In this document: piece after piece, positions 23,943-33,384 of the stretch
Layout: every line of letters starts with the position of its first letter
Numbering within the stretch: position 1 is the first letter of the stretch
Assembly (NCBI RefSeq): GCF_001005085.2
Contig: NZ_LBMU02000016.1
Location: 62,001 to 126,000, forward strand
DNA from: Streptomyces humi
GTDB taxonomy: Bacteria > Actinomycetota > Actinomycetes > Streptomycetales > Streptomycetaceae
Direction of reading: 5' to 3'
DNA length: 64,000 nt
Notes under the pieces: model-generated
Told to the model about the DNA's origin: nothing
The model's input: only the letters and a program-made list of their open reading frames with translations
The model's database searches: none
Made by a program: the position numbers and the translations under genes

Positions 23943-26900
23943 CTACTTCTCCGTCACGCCTGCCGAGTCGAAGGTGGCCACCTCGTGCATCGCCCTTGCC
24001 GTGCTCTGGACCAGCGGGAGGGCCAGCAGGGCGCCGGTGCCCTCGCCGAGGCGGAGGTCGAGGTCGACCAGGGGGCGCAGGCCCAGCTTGTTCAGGGCCG
24101 CCACGTGGCCCGGTTCCGCGCTGCGGTGCCCCGCGATGCACGCGGCCAGGACCTCGGGGGCGATGGCGCGGGCCACCAGCGCGGCGGCGCCGGCGCTGAC
24201 GCCGTCCAGGATGACCGGCGTGCGCAGGGAGGCGCCGCCGAGCAACAGGCCGACCATCGCCGCGTGTTCGAAGCCGCCGACCGCCGCGAGGACGCCGATC
24301 GGGTCGGCCGGGTCCGGCTGGTGGAGCTCCAGGGCGCGGCGGACGACCTCGGTCTTGCGGGCGAGCGTCTCGTCGTTGATGCCGGTGCCCCGGCCGGTGA
24401 CCTCGGCGGGGTCGGCGCCCGTGAAGACCGAGATCAGCGCGGCGGACGCGGTCGTGTTCGCGATGCCCATCTCACCGGTGAGGAGGGCCTTGTTGCCGGC
24501 CGCGACCAGGTCGCGGGCGGTCTCGATGCCGACCTCGATGGCCTGCTTAGCCTCCTCGCGGGTCATCGCGGGACCGGTCGTCATGTCGGACGTGCCCGCG
24601 CGGACCTTGCGGGGCAGCAGCCCCGGCGTGGCCGGCAGTTCGGAGGCGACACCGACGTCCACCACACACACCTCGGCGCCCACCTGGCCGGCGAACGCGT
24701 TGCAGACCGCTCCCCCGCCGAGGAAGTTCGCCACCATCTGCGCGGTGACCTCCTGCGGCCACGGTGTGACGCCCTGGGCGTGCACCCCGTGGTCACCGGC
24801 GAAGATCGCGACGGCCGCGGGCTCCGGGATCGGCGGCGGGCACTGCCGGGACAGGCCGGACAGCTGGGCGGAGATGATCTCCAGCATGCCGAGCGCACCG
24901 GCCGGCTTGGTCATCCGCTTCTGCCGCTCCCAGGCCTCGCCGAGCGCCTTGGCGTCCAGCGGGCGGACGCTGGCGACGGTCTCGGCCAGCAGATCGTGCG
25001 GGTCCTCGCCGGGCAGCGCTCGGCGGCCGTACGTCTCCTCGTGGACGACCCAGGACAGCGGGCGCCGCTTGGACCAGCCGGCCTGCATCAGCTCCGGCTC
25101 GTCCGGGAACTCGTCGACGTACCCCACGCACAGGTAGGCGATGACCTCGAGGTGCTCGGGCAGGCCCAGTGCGCGGACCATCTCGCGCTCGTCGAAGAAG
25201 CTGACCCAGCCGACGCCGAGGCCCTCGGCGCGGGCGGCGAGCCAGAGGTTCTCCACGGCGAGCGCGGCGGAGTACGGCGCCATCTGCGGCTGGGTGTGCC
25301 GGCCGAGGGTGTGGCGGCCGCCGCGGGTCGGGTCGGCGGTGACGACGATGTTCACCGGGGTGTCGAGGATGGCCTCGATCTTCAGTTCCTTGAACTGCTT
25401 CGCGCGGCCCTTGGGGAGGGACTTGGCGTAGGCGTCGCGCTGGCGCATGGCCAGTTCGTGCATCGAGCGGCGGGTGTCCGCGGAGCGGATGACCACGAAG
25501 TCCCAGGGCTGGGAGTGGCCGACGGAGGGCGCGGTGTGGGCGGCCTCCAGGACGCGCAGCAGCACCTCGTGCGGGATGGGGTCGCTGCGGAAGCCGTTGC
25601 GGATGTCACGGCGTTCGCGCATGACCTTGAGGACGGCCTCGCGCTCGGCGTCGTCGTAGGCGGGCGCGGCCGGACCGGTGGACTGTCGTGCTTCTGCCAC
25701 GGGGGCCGTGCTCTCCTCCTGCTCGGCGACCCTGGTCTCCAGGTCCGCCGCCTGCTGTACGACATCGGGGTGGGCCTCCGCCGCCGGGCCGGACTCGGCC
25801 TCGCGGGGCGCCGGGACCGTCGCGGCCTGCTCCGTGACCGGCTCGCCCTGGTCCTGCGCGGGGAGGACCAGGGGGTGCGGCGGGGTCGGGGCGAGGTGCG
25901 GGGTGGTCGGCACCTGGCCGTCGACGGCCACGAACTCGCCGAGGGCCGGCTGCTCCGGCTCCGCCGCCCGCGTCGTGCGGTCCGCGGCCGGGGGCTGCTG
26001 GGCCGCCGCGGGTTCGGTGGGCGCGGTCCTCTGGATCTGGGGGCCCGCGAGGGGTACCTCGACGGACGGCACGGGCTGCGTCGCGGGGGCGTCGGGACCG
26101 GCGAGGGGGCGCGGGACGTCGACGCCCCCGGGGGTGACGGTCTCGGCCTGCGGCACGGCGGCCGCCGCGGCAGCGTCCTCGGCCGGTACGGCGTCGGGCG
26201 CGGGCTGTCCGGCCTCGGGGGCGACGGCGGCGAGAGCCTGCGGGGGCTCGGTGACGGCGGTGGGCTCCGCGACCGGGGCCGGTGCGGCCGGGTCGACGAT
26301 CTGCGGCTGCCCGGGCTCGGCCGCCACGGCTTCCGGAACCGGCACGGATTCGGGCACGACGGCCTCCGACACGGGAACGGACTCCGGCACGACGGCCTCC
26401 ACCGCGACGGCCGGGGGTACGAGGGCTTCGGGCACCACGGCCTCGGCGACCACGGGCTCCGCGGCGGCCTCGGGCACGCCGGCCTCCACGGCGACGCCCG
26501 GCTCAGCGACGACCTGCTCTGCCACGGCCTGCGCTGCCACGGCCTGCGCTGCCACGGCCTGCTCGGGAACGGCTTGCTCTGCCACGGCCTGCTCGGGAAC
26601 GACCGTTTCCGGCACGACCTGCTCGGCCGGCACCTGCTCAACAGCCTGCGGATCCGGCACGTTCGACTCGGCGGCGCCCGACTCGGCGGCGCCCGGCTCG
26701 GCGGCGCCCGGCACCGGCTGCTGCCCGGGCGGCGCCACCTCGGCGGCCACGGTCTCGGCCACCGCCTGGGGAGCCACGCCTTCCGGGGTGACGACCACCG
26801 GGGTCACGTCCGCCGGGGCCACGCCCGCAGGAGCCACGGCGTCCGCGTCCTCGGCCACGACCGCCGGAACCACCACTTCCGGAGCCGCCACTTCCGGACC

Positions 26901-27938
26901 CGGTACCTCTGAACCCGGCGCTTCCGGACCCACCGCTTCCGGACCCACCGGCTGAGGAACTGCGCCCTCCACGGCGGCGGCCTCGGGAGCGCTTCCCTCC
27001 GTCCCCGGGGCCGGGACCACGACCGTCTCGGCCGGAACACCCCCGGCGCCCTGGACGTCCACCGGTCCCCCGCCCGTCGGTGCGGCGGCCTGCGTCGGCA
27101 CCGCCCCCTGTCCGGGCAGCACGTGCGGCGGCTGCGGCACCTCCGCGACCGGCACGGGCCGCGGCTGGGCTCCCGTCACCGGCCCCTGGGCACCTTCCGA
27201 AGCCTGCGCCGCCGGCTGGGCCGCGCCCTGCGGACCGTACGCGTCCACACCCGCCAAGGCGGGCGGGACGGCGCCGGACATGTCAGGGGTCTGCGCCACG
27301 GCCTGCGCCGCCACGGGCTCCGGAACCGGAACAACCGTTTCGGCGGCCGACACCTGTGCGGCCACCTGTGCCACCGGAACCGCCTGCGCCACGGCAGGCG
27401 AGACGGCCTGCGGCGCGCCCCAGGGCGCGGCGGACTGCGGCGCGGCCTCCCGCAGCGGCTGGGCGTCCAGGTACTCCGGGCCGGCCGACGGCACGCCCGG
27501 CTGCCGGACCGGCGCACCGGCGGGGCCGCGGTCGGCGAGGGAGCGGACCGGGCTGGCGGAGGCGTCGGGGATCGGCGGGCCGAGGTGCAGCGGGCGGCGC
27601 GGGGCCGGGGCCGTCGCGGGGTCGTGCGGCACCGAGAGGATCGGGGACGCCGGGACCGAGTTGGGCAGCCGGACGGCGGTGAGGTCGACCTGTCCGCTGT
27701 CCCGGCCGCCCGTCTCGTGCGGGCCGGGCTCGTGGACGGCCTCGACGACCGGCTCGGGGGCCGGCGGCGGCACCTCGTTGCCCCAGGCCCCCTGGGCGCC
27801 GGGCAGCAGCAGCTCTTCGTCCTCGGCGGGCGACTCGGAGAGGTAGGTGTACGCGCCGTGCGCGGGAGCGCCCGGCTGTTCCACCATGCCTGCGCTCTCC
27901 GGCAGTCCCTCGCCCGGGACCTGGCCGGTGTCCGTCAT
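23943..27938 (-). CDS. cobT: BluB-CobT fusion with long disordered N-terminus
   Basis: A 1331-residue protein in the lower-ligand branch of cobalamin synthesis. Residues about 761-970 are a BluB-type flavin enzyme (RRDIRNGF, APSVGHSQPWDFVVI, GVGWVSFF) that makes 5,6-dimethylbenzimidazole from FMN. Residues about 980-1325 are CobT (KPAGALGMLE, FAGDHGVHAQGVTPWPQEVT, GEMGIANTTASAAL, catalytic Glu expected in the C-terminal LRLGEGTGA) that attaches ribose phosphate to it. The first 760 residues are Pro/Ala/Val/Glu-rich with loose repeats such as VAEQAVPEQAV, and no domain is seen. ATG at 27938 follows GAGGGG at good spacing, and the frame is open throughout, so the extension appears translated. 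Confidence 0.88.
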   Translation of the reverse strand: MTDTGQVPGEGLPESAGMVEQPGAPAHGAYTYLSESPAEDEELLLPGAQGAWGNEVPPPAPEPVVEAVHEPGPHETGGRDSGQVDLTAVRLPNSVPASPILSVPHDPATAPAPRRPLHLGPPIPDASASPVRSLADRGPAGAPVRQPGVPSAGPEYLDAQPLREAAPQSAAPWGAPQAVSPAVAQAVPVAQVAAQVSAAETVVPVPEPVAAQAVAQTPDMSGAVPPALAGVDAYGPQGAAQPAAQASEGAQGPVTGAQPRPVPVAEVPQPPHVLPGQGAVPTQAAAPTGGGPVDVQGAGGVPAETVVVPAPGTEGSAPEAAAVEGAVPQPVGPEAVGPEAPGSEVPGPEVAAPEVVVPAVVAEDADAVAPAGVAPADVTPVVVTPEGVAPQAVAETVAAEVAPPGQQPVPGAAEPGAAESGAAESNVPDPQAVEQVPAEQVVPETVVPEQAVAEQAVPEQAVAAQAVAAQAVAEQVVAEPGVAVEAGVPEAAAEPVVAEAVVPEALVPPAVAVEAVVPESVPVSEAVVPESVPVPEAVAAEPGQPQIVDPAAPAPVAEPTAVTEPPQALAAVAPEAGQPAPDAVPAEDAAAAAAVPQAETVTPGGVDVPRPLAGPDAPATQPVPSVEVPLAGPQIQRTAPTEPAAAQQPPAADRTTRAAEPEQPALGEFVAVDGQVPTTPHLAPTPPHPLVLPAQDQGEPVTEQAATVPAPREAESGPAAEAHPDVVQQAADLETRVAEQEESTAPVAEARQSTGPAAPAYDDAEREAVLKVMRERRDIRNGFRSDPIPHEVLLRVLEAAHTAPSVGHSQPWDFVVIRSADTRRSMHELAMRQRDAYAKSLPKGRAKQFKELKIEAILDTPVNIVVTADPTRGGRHTLGRHTQPQMAPYSAALAVENLWLAARAEGLGVGWVSFFDEREMVRALGLPEHLEVIAYLCVGYVDEFPDEPELMQAGWSKRRPLSWVVHEETYGRRALPGEDPHDLLAETVASVRPLDAKALGEAWERQKRMTKPAGALGMLEIISAQLSGLSRQCPPPIPEPAAVAIFAGDHGVHAQGVTPWPQEVTAQMVANFLGGGAVCNAFAGQVGAEVCVVDVGVASELPATPGLLPRKVRAGTSDMTTGPAMTREEAKQAIEVGIETARDLVAAGNKALLTGEMGIANTTASAALISVFTGADPAEVTGRGTGINDETLARKTEVVRRALELHQPDPADPIGVLAAVGGFEHAAMVGLLLGGASLRTPVILDGVSAGAAALVARAIAPEVLAACIAGHRSAEPGHVAALNKLGLRPLVDLDLRLGEGTGALLALPLVQSTARAMHEVATFDSAGVTEK

Positions 27939-28282
27939 GCGTACCCCTCGCCCATCGGTTAGTGCCTTCTACGACCAGCTCACCCGGGGCGGCGCACCGA
28001 CCGCCCCACTGTGAAGAACGAGCGTGCGTGCCCAGCGGCACGAACGACCCGCCGGAAAAGGCGACAAAGCCATTCAGTGGCATTGTCCCGGCCGTTCGGC
28101 CGTCGCGACAGCGTGATCCGCGACAGTCCGCTGTGGACTGCGCCACGTTGCGCGTCCCCGGTTCTGCCGTACCACACCCGCCCCAAAAGAAGCGCGTTTT
28201 CCGGATATTGGCGAACGAATTTCCGGGTCACCGGTGCAGTGCAGCGATCGGCCAGCCTACAGCGCGCAGTATGACAACAGGA
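27939..28282. other. Intergenic region upstream of bluB-cobT
   Basis: A 344-bp leader. I looked on the minus strand for a cobalamin riboswitch and did not find the conserved boxes as a set; only an isolated GCCACTG is present. A small hairpin CAGTCC/GGACTG (28124-28140) is visible. No gene is supported. Confidence 0.5.
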
Positions 28283-29509
28283 TCACGGGGCGCGCTCGGG
28301 GAGAACACCGCTGAGCAGGAACGCGACGTTCCGCTCGGTCTCCGTCCAGGCCCTGGTGTCGAGTTCGACGGACTGTAGGAGGGCGCACTCGACCTGGTAT
28401 CCGTGCTCGGTCAGGTCGCGGCCGACGAGTTCGGCCGCGTCGCGGGTGGCGGCATGGGTGACGATGCGCTGGGGACGGCGGTCGGCGACCGCGGTGACCA
28501 CGGCGGCTCCCCCGCCGCCGACCCGGACGACGTCGGGTTCGGGCAGGTTCTCCAGTACGTGGGGCGCGGCGCCGTGGACGATCTGGAGCTGGACGCCGAA
28601 CTTCCGGGCGGCCGTCTCGCTGCGCACACACGCCGCGAGGTCCTGGTCGACGGCGATGACGGCGGCTCCGGCGCGGGCGGCCTCGGTGGCGAACGCGCCG
28701 CTGCCGCAGCCGATGTCCCAGACCAGGTCGCCGGTCCGGGGCCCGAGGCGGGCGAGTTGGGCGGCCCGGAGCAGATCCGTTTCCCCTTCGCCGAGCGGGG
28801 CGCCGTCGCCGTACTCCGCGTCGGGCTGCACCCAGCCGCGCGGGCCGGTCGCCGGATCGCGGCCGGCGATCCAGCCGCCGCCCTCGGGTGCCGTCACCGG
28901 TCCGCCGGTGCCGCCGATGACGATGACGACGTTGGGGTCGCGCCAGGCGTGGTCGGCGGCCTTGTCGGAGGTGACGATGTGGACCTGCTCGCGTTCGGTG
29001 CCGAGTTCCTCGCAGATGACGAAGGTGCGGTGGACGCCTTCCAGGAGCAGTCCGAGTTCGGCGGGGCCGGCACCGGGCGAGGTGAGGACGGCCACCTTGG
29101 TGTGGGCCCGGCACACGTTCACCGCGCGTCGCAGGGTGCGCCGGTGGGCGACGACCACCTGTGCGTCGTCCCAGGGCATGCCGGCGCGGGCGAAGGCCGC
29201 GGCCACCGAGGAGACGGCGGGGACGACCTCGACCTCCAGGCCGAACTCGGGGGCGCGCAGGGTCCGTACGACGCCGAAGAAGCCGGGGTCGCCGTCGGCG
29301 AGCACCACGGCGGTGCCGCGGTGGCCGGCGATCCGGCGGGCGGCGAGGGCGACGCTGCCGAGGCGGATGCGTTCGGCGCGCGGCGGGACTTCGGGCAGGG
29401 CTAGATGGTGGGCCGCGCCCGCGACGAGGGTGGCGGCGCCCAGCGCGCCGCGTGCCGCCGCGGTCAGGGGCGAGCCGTCCCAGCCGATCACCGTGACCCG
29501 GTCGGCCAT
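28283..29509 (-). CDS. cobL: Precorrin-6Y C5,15-methyltransferase, CbiE-CbiT fusion
   Basis: A 408-residue corrin enzyme that methylates C5 and C15 and decarboxylates. The N-terminal CbiE half (about 1-200) shows the corrin methyltransferase fold with VTVIGWDGSPLTAAA, LADGDPGFFG and VVPAVSSVAAAFA. The C-terminal CbiT half (about 215-400) is a class I SAM methyltransferase with VWDIGCGSGAFATEAA as its SAM motif. ATG at 29509. It lies upstream of bluB-cobT in the same direction but across a 344-bp gap, so a separate promoter is possible for the latter. Confidence 0.88.
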   Translation of the reverse strand: MADRVTVIGWDGSPLTAAARGALGAATLVAGAAHHLALPEVPPRAERIRLGSVALAARRIAGHRGTAVVLADGDPGFFGVVRTLRAPEFGLEVEVVPAVSSVAAAFARAGMPWDDAQVVVAHRRTLRRAVNVCRAHTKVAVLTSPGAGPAELGLLLEGVHRTFVICEELGTEREQVHIVTSDKAADHAWRDPNVVIVIGGTGGPVTAPEGGGWIAGRDPATGPRGWVQPDAEYGDGAPLGEGETDLLRAAQLARLGPRTGDLVWDIGCGSGAFATEAARAGAAVIAVDQDLAACVRSETAARKFGVQLQIVHGAAPHVLENLPEPDVVRVGGGGAAVVTAVADRRPQRIVTHAATRDAAELVGRDLTEHGYQVECALLQSVELDTRAWTETERNVAFLLSGVLPERAP

Positions 29510-29623
29510 CGTCGTAAGTCTCCAGGGTTTTCGCAGGTCGTCAGGGTCCGGTGCCCGTGCGCGGGCTCCGTGAGGGTACCTGGTGGAGGTGTCGGGCGCG
29601 CGACGGGGCGGGTGCCGTCGGCG

Positions 29624-30253
29624 TCAGTTCCAGGAGGTGAAGCCGTCGCTCCCGGCCAGTTCCTCGCCGGCGCCCATCAGGTCCTCCGGGAGGAGGCTCC
29701 ACACGATGAAGTCGGTGCGCATGTCCGTCCAGGTGCCGTCCTCGGTGCGGACGTGGGCTATGCAGGCGTTGCGCAGGACGCCCTCGCTGATACAGCCGAT
29801 CTTCTGGGCCACCTGCTGCGAGGCGGTGTTGTCGGCGGCCGTGCGCAACTCGATACGTTCGAACTTCTGGTCGCCGAAGAGCCACTGGGCGGTGGCCAGC
29901 GCGGCCTCGGAGGCGTAGCCCTCGCCGCGCGCCCAGGGGGCGACGATGTACGACAACTCGGTGGCGCGGATGTGCCAGTTGGTCTTGGTCAGCTGGATGA
30001 CGCCGACCAGGCGCTGGGTGAGGAACTCGGTGACGGCGAGGTCCAGACCCCGGCCGGAGGTGCGCTCCGCGGGGGCGTAGGCGGTGATCCAGTGCCGGGC
30101 GCCGGCCTCGGTGAACGGCTGGGGGACGTCGGTCCAGGCGGCCACCTGCTCGTCGTTCATCATCTCCGCCAGGGCGGGCACATCGTCCTCGTCGAGGGGA
30201 CGCAGCACCAACCGCTCCGTGCTGATGGAGATGTTGGGGAAGGTGCTAGTCAT
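29624..30253 (-). CDS. GNAT acetyltransferase, RimJ/RimL type
   Basis: A 209-residue acetyltransferase. Start MTSTFPNISISTERLVLRPL has the TERLxLRP motif typical of the RimJ/RimL group. The acetyl-CoA loop is seen as APWARGEGYASEAALATAQWLF (residues about 115-136), then RIELRTAADNTASQQVAQKIGC. The acceptor may be a protein N-terminus or a small molecule. ATG at 30253 is used because the upstream frame crosses the metQ terminator. Confidence 0.82.
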   Translation of the reverse strand: MTSTFPNISISTERLVLRPLDEDDVPALAEMMNDEQVAAWTDVPQPFTEAGARHWITAYAPAERTSGRGLDLAVTEFLTQRLVGVIQLTKTNWHIRATELSYIVAPWARGEGYASEAALATAQWLFGDQKFERIELRTAADNTASQQVAQKIGCISEGVLRNACIAHVRTEDGTWTDMRTDFIVWSLLPEDLMGAGEELAGSDGFTSWN

Positions 30254-30347
30254 GCGCCGCTCCGTAACCTTCGGAAACACTTCCGGGCCCAGACCTTGAG
30301 AGCCCGCGAACTGCCCAGCATGCAGCATGAAACCACTGAACCGCACG

Positions 30348-30382
30348 ACGGGGTCCACCCGCGGTGAGCGAGTGGACCCCGT
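30348..30382 (-). terminator. Hairpin downstream of metQ
   Basis: ACGGGGTCCAC and GTGGACCCCGT form a perfect 11-bp stem, about 75 bp past the metQ stop, and probably end the metNIQ transcript. Confidence 0.6.
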
Positions 30383-30457
30383 GCGTGGCGATACGCCGTA
30401 TACGTGCCGCCGGAGGGACGGCCGGAAGAACGACCGACAGGACGGCCAGAAGGACGG

Positions 30458-31294
30458 TCAGAAGGACGGGATGACCGAGCCCTGGTACTTGTCCTCGATG
30501 AACTTCTTGACCTCGGGCGAGGTGAGGAGCTTCGCGAGCTTCTTCACGCGCGGGTCCTTCTCGTTGCCCTTCTTCACCGCGAGGAAGTTGCCGTACGGGC
30601 TGTTCTTCGCGGACTCCAGGACGAGGGCGTCCTTGGCGGGCTTGATGCCGGCCGAGATGGCGTAGTTGCCGTTGATCACCGCGGCGTCCACGTCGTCCAG
30701 GGAGCGCGCGGTCTGGGCCGCCTCGACCTCCTTGAACTTGAGGTTCTTCGGGTTCTTGGCGATGTCCTGCGGGGTCGCCTCGCTGCCGGCGCCGTCCTTG
30801 AGGGTGATGAGTCCGTTGGCGGCCAGCAGCTTGAGGGCGCGCGCCTCGTTCACGGCGTCGTTGGGGACGGCGATCGTCGCACCGCTCTTCAGCGCGTCGG
30901 CGCTCTTGACCTTGTGGGAGTAGAGGCCGAGCGGCTCCAGGTGCACCGTGACGACGGGCACGATGTGGGTGCCGCGCTTCTTGTTGAAGTCGTCGAGGTA
31001 CGGCTGGTTCTGGAAGTAGTTGGCGTCCACCGAGCCGTCCTCGGTCGCCGTGTTCGGCGTGATGTAGTCGGTGAACTCCTTGACCTCCAGGTCGAGTCCG
31101 GCCTTCTTCGCCAGGTTGTCCTTGACGTAGTCCAGGATCTCGGCGTGCGGGGTCGGGCTCGCGGCGACGACCAGCGGTCCGCTGTGGTCGGAGGAGCCGG
31201 AGGCGGAGTCCTTGTCCGAGCCGCAGGCGGTGATCCCGAAGGTGAGGGCTCCGGCGGCGAGGACGGCGGTGGTGAGCTTGGCGGTGTTACGCAC
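30458..31294 (-). CDS. metQ: Methionine-binding lipoprotein MetQ
   Basis: Substrate-binding lipoprotein (278 residues) of the MetNIQ importer. The signal peptide ends in lipobox ITAC (Cys24), followed by a Ser/Asp linker. NlpA-family motifs are VVAASPTPHAEILDYVK, DYITPNTATEDGSVDANYFQNQPYLD and VEAAQTARSLDDVDAAVINGNYA. Start is GTG at 31294. It lies 65 bp after metI, last in the operon. The Cys/Met leader upstream of the operon leaves open that cystine is also carried. Confidence 0.9.
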   Translation of the reverse strand: MRNTAKLTTAVLAAGALTFGITACGSDKDSASGSSDHSGPLVVAASPTPHAEILDYVKDNLAKKAGLDLEVKEFTDYITPNTATEDGSVDANYFQNQPYLDDFNKKRGTHIVPVVTVHLEPLGLYSHKVKSADALKSGATIAVPNDAVNEARALKLLAANGLITLKDGAGSEATPQDIAKNPKNLKFKEVEAAQTARSLDDVDAAVINGNYAISAGIKPAKDALVLESAKNSPYGNFLAVKKGNEKDPRVKKLAKLLTSPEVKKFIEDKYQGSVIPSF

Positions 31295-31359
31295 GAAAAG
31301 TGCCTTTCCTTAAGGGTGGAGCGACCCCGCGAAGGGTGGTGCGGGGAAATCGGGGAGCG

Positions 31360-32094
31360 TCAGACGGTCTTGCTCGTGGCTGTCGAGGCCTTCAGCAGAC
31401 GCAGCTTCGGGGCCGGGCCCGAGCGGCCGCCGCGGCGGTGCAGCGAGCGGGCCGCGTAGTCGCCGGCGAACTGGATGAGCGAGATGACGACGGCGAGGAT
31501 CGCCACGGTGATCCACATCAGTTCGGTCTCGAACCGCTGGTAGCCGTAGCGGATGGCGATGTCGCCGAGACCGCCGGCACCGACCGTGCCGGCCATGGCG
31601 GAGTAGCCGATGAGGGCGACGATCGTGGTCGTGGTGGAGGCGATGAGCGAGGGCAGCGACTCCGGTACGAGGACCTTGCGTACGACGGTCCAGGTGTTGC
31701 CGCCCATCGCCTGCACGGCCTCGACGAGCCCACCGTCCACTTCGCGGACGGCCGTCTCGACCAGGCGCGCGAAGAAGGGGATGGCGCCGATGGCGAGCGG
31801 CACGATGGCGGCCTCACGGCCGATGGTGGTGCCGGTGATCCAGCGGGTGAAGGTCATCAGCGCGACCATCAGGATGATGAACGGCATCGAGCGGGCGATG
31901 TTCACGATCTGCCCGATGACCTTGTTGGCCAGCACGTTCTGGAGCAGTCCGCCGCGGTCGGTGAGGACCAGGAGGATGCCGAGCGGGAGTCCGCCGACGA
32001 CCGCGATCAGCGTGGACCAGCCGACCATGTAGAGGGTGTCCCAACACGCCTGGGACAGCAGCGGCTGCATCGCAGACCAGTCAGTCCAGGTCAC
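31360..32094 (-). CDS. metI: Methionine ABC transporter permease MetI
   Basis: A 244-residue permease with about five membrane helices and the MetI motifs GLPLGILLVLTDRGG, NIARSMPFIILMVALMTFTR and EAVQAMGGNTWTVVRKVLVPESLPS (the ATPase-docking loop). GTG at 32094 (VTWTDWSAM) overlaps the metN stop by 4 bp, indicating coupling. Confidence 0.9.
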   Translation of the reverse strand: MTWTDWSAMQPLLSQACWDTLYMVGWSTLIAVVGGLPLGILLVLTDRGGLLQNVLANKVIGQIVNIARSMPFIILMVALMTFTRWITGTTIGREAAIVPLAIGAIPFFARLVETAVREVDGGLVEAVQAMGGNTWTVVRKVLVPESLPSLIASTTTTIVALIGYSAMAGTVGAGGLGDIAIRYGYQRFETELMWITVAILAVVISLIQFAGDYAARSLHRRGGRSGPAPKLRLLKASTATSKTV

Positions 32095-33125
32095 TGGGCA
32101 CCGTCCTTCACCAGCAGGGCCTCCCGGCCCAGTACGTCGATCTGGAGACCCTGCTCGCGCAGGAAGCCGATGGGCACCACGTTGTCCTCGTAGCGGCCGG
32201 GCAGTTCGATGCGCATCCGGCCGATCTGGAGGCCGCCGACGGTGTCGATGGCGGCGCCGAGGATCGATATGTCGATGTTGTAGGTGCGGGAGAGCTGGGA
32301 GATGACGGGCTGGGTGGCGGCCTCGCCGTGGAAGGTGACGTCGAGGACGGTGCGGTCGTCGCCGGAGGCCTCGCCGCCGACCGGGAAGAGCGCGGCGGCG
32401 AGTTCGGACCCGGGGGTGCCGAGCAGTTCGCTGACGGTCCCGGACTCGACGATCCGCCCCTTCTCCATGAGGGCGGCGGAGTCGCAGATCGTCTTCACGA
32501 CGTCCATCTCGTGCGTGATGAGCAGGACGGTCAGGCCCAGCTGCCGGTTCAGGTCGCGCAGCAGCTGGAGGATGGAGCGGGTGGTCTCCGGGTCGAGGGC
32601 GCTGGTGGCCTCGTCGGAGAGCAGCACCTTGGGGTCGCCTGCCAGCGCGCGGGCGATGCCGACGCGCTGCTTCTGGCCGCCGGAGAGCTGCGCCGGATAG
32701 GCCTTCGCCTTGTCGGCGAGCCCGACGAGGTCGAGCAGTTCGAGCGCCTTGCGGGAACGTTCCCTGCCCGAGTTTCCGAGGATCTCCAGGGGCAGCTCGA
32801 CGTTGTCCTGGACGGTCCGGGAGGACAGCAGGTTGAAGTGCTGGAAGACCATGCCGATACGGCTGCGCGCCTGCCGCAGTTCCCGGCCGGCCCGGGGACC
32901 GCGCCCGGCGAGGGCGGTGAGGTCCTGGCCGGCGACGGTGACCGTGCCGGCGGTGGGGCGCTCCAGCAGGTTGACGCAGCGGATCAGCGAGGACTTGCCG
33001 GCGCCGGACTGGCCGATGACGCCGTACACCTCGCCTTCGCGGACGTGCAGATCGACGCCGTCGAGGGCGGTCACCTCGCGGCCGCGGGTGCGATAGACCT
33101 TGGTCAGGCCCGTTGTGGTGATCAC
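32091..33125 (-). CDS. metN: Methionine ABC transporter ATP-binding protein MetN
   Basis: A 344-residue ATPase of the importer. Walker A GQSGAGKSS, Q-loop VFQHFNLL, signature LSGGQKQRVGIARAL, Walker B VLLSDEATSALD and switch His (ITHEMD) are all present. A C-terminal NIL domain (about 265-340) binds methionine and gives feedback inhibition. GTG at 33125 (VITTTGLTKVYRTRG) is preferred: GGAA sits 6 bp ahead, while the GTG 15 bp upstream has no ribosome site. The 5' leader carries a Cys/Met peptide frame. Confidence 0.9.
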   Translation of the reverse strand: MITTTGLTKVYRTRGREVTALDGVDLHVREGEVYGVIGQSGAGKSSLIRCVNLLERPTAGTVTVAGQDLTALAGRGPRAGRELRQARSRIGMVFQHFNLLSSRTVQDNVELPLEILGNSGRERSRKALELLDLVGLADKAKAYPAQLSGGQKQRVGIARALAGDPKVLLSDEATSALDPETTRSILQLLRDLNRQLGLTVLLITHEMDVVKTICDSAALMEKGRIVESGTVSELLGTPGSELAAALFPVGGEASGDDRTVLDVTFHGEAATQPVISQLSRTYNIDISILGAAIDTVGGLQIGRMRIELPGRYEDNVVPIGFLREQGLQIDVLGREALLVKDGAQ

Positions 33126-33259
33126 GTGGGTTTCCGTCACTGTCGAGTGCGCGGGCGTGGGTGTGCCCGGGCGCACGGATGCGTTCGTGCAGGGACGCGG
33201 CACGGTTCTCGCGGAGGCGCTGAACCGGGGAGAACATGTGCGCGGGGCGGCTTGCGTCA

Positions 33260-33294
33260 CGTACGGGCGTCGTGGCGCCGTACGGACATGCCAC
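33260..33294 (-). promoter_or_regulatory. Candidate attenuator hairpins in metN leader
   Basis: Between the leader peptide stop and metN, two overlapping hairpins can form: CGTACGGGCG with CGCCGTACG (one bulge, 33260-33284), or GTGGC with GCCAC (33272-33294). They share bases, so only one can exist at a time, as in attenuation control. Thermodynamic stability was not calculated. Confidence 0.4.
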
Positions 33295-33339
33295 CTGTCT
33301 CGCTTCGGGGCGCGAGCTCGGGGGTGGTGCGGGGGCCCT

Positions 33340-33384
33340 CTAGAAGGCGCACATTCGACACATACAACGAGCACCGGGCGTCAT
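33340..33384 (-). CDS. Cys/Met-rich leader peptide upstream of metNIQ
   Basis: A 14-codon frame, MTPGARCMCRMCAF, lies 215 bp ahead of metN on the same strand. GAGG sits 5 bp before its ATG. Three Cys (7, 9, 12) and two internal Met (8, 11) are packed into six codons near the end, so ribosome stalling when charged tRNA-Cys or tRNA-Met is scarce would be expected. An in-frame ATG at 33426 would extend it to 28 residues but has no ribosome site. Cysteine-rich leader peptides controlling sulfur genes are known in actinobacteria; its role here is inferred from position. Confidence 0.55.
   Translation of the reverse strand: MTPGARCMCRMCAF

Noticed and set aside
23985..26912. Plus-strand frame of 975 codons opposite bluB-cobT
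   Set aside because: Antisense shadow of a well-supported gene. The apparent repeats mirror the Pro/Ala/Val repeats of the real protein.
27939..28282. Cobalamin riboswitch ahead of bluB-cobT
   Set aside because: Expected from the gene's role, but only an isolated GCCACTG was found; the other conserved boxes and the order of elements were not.
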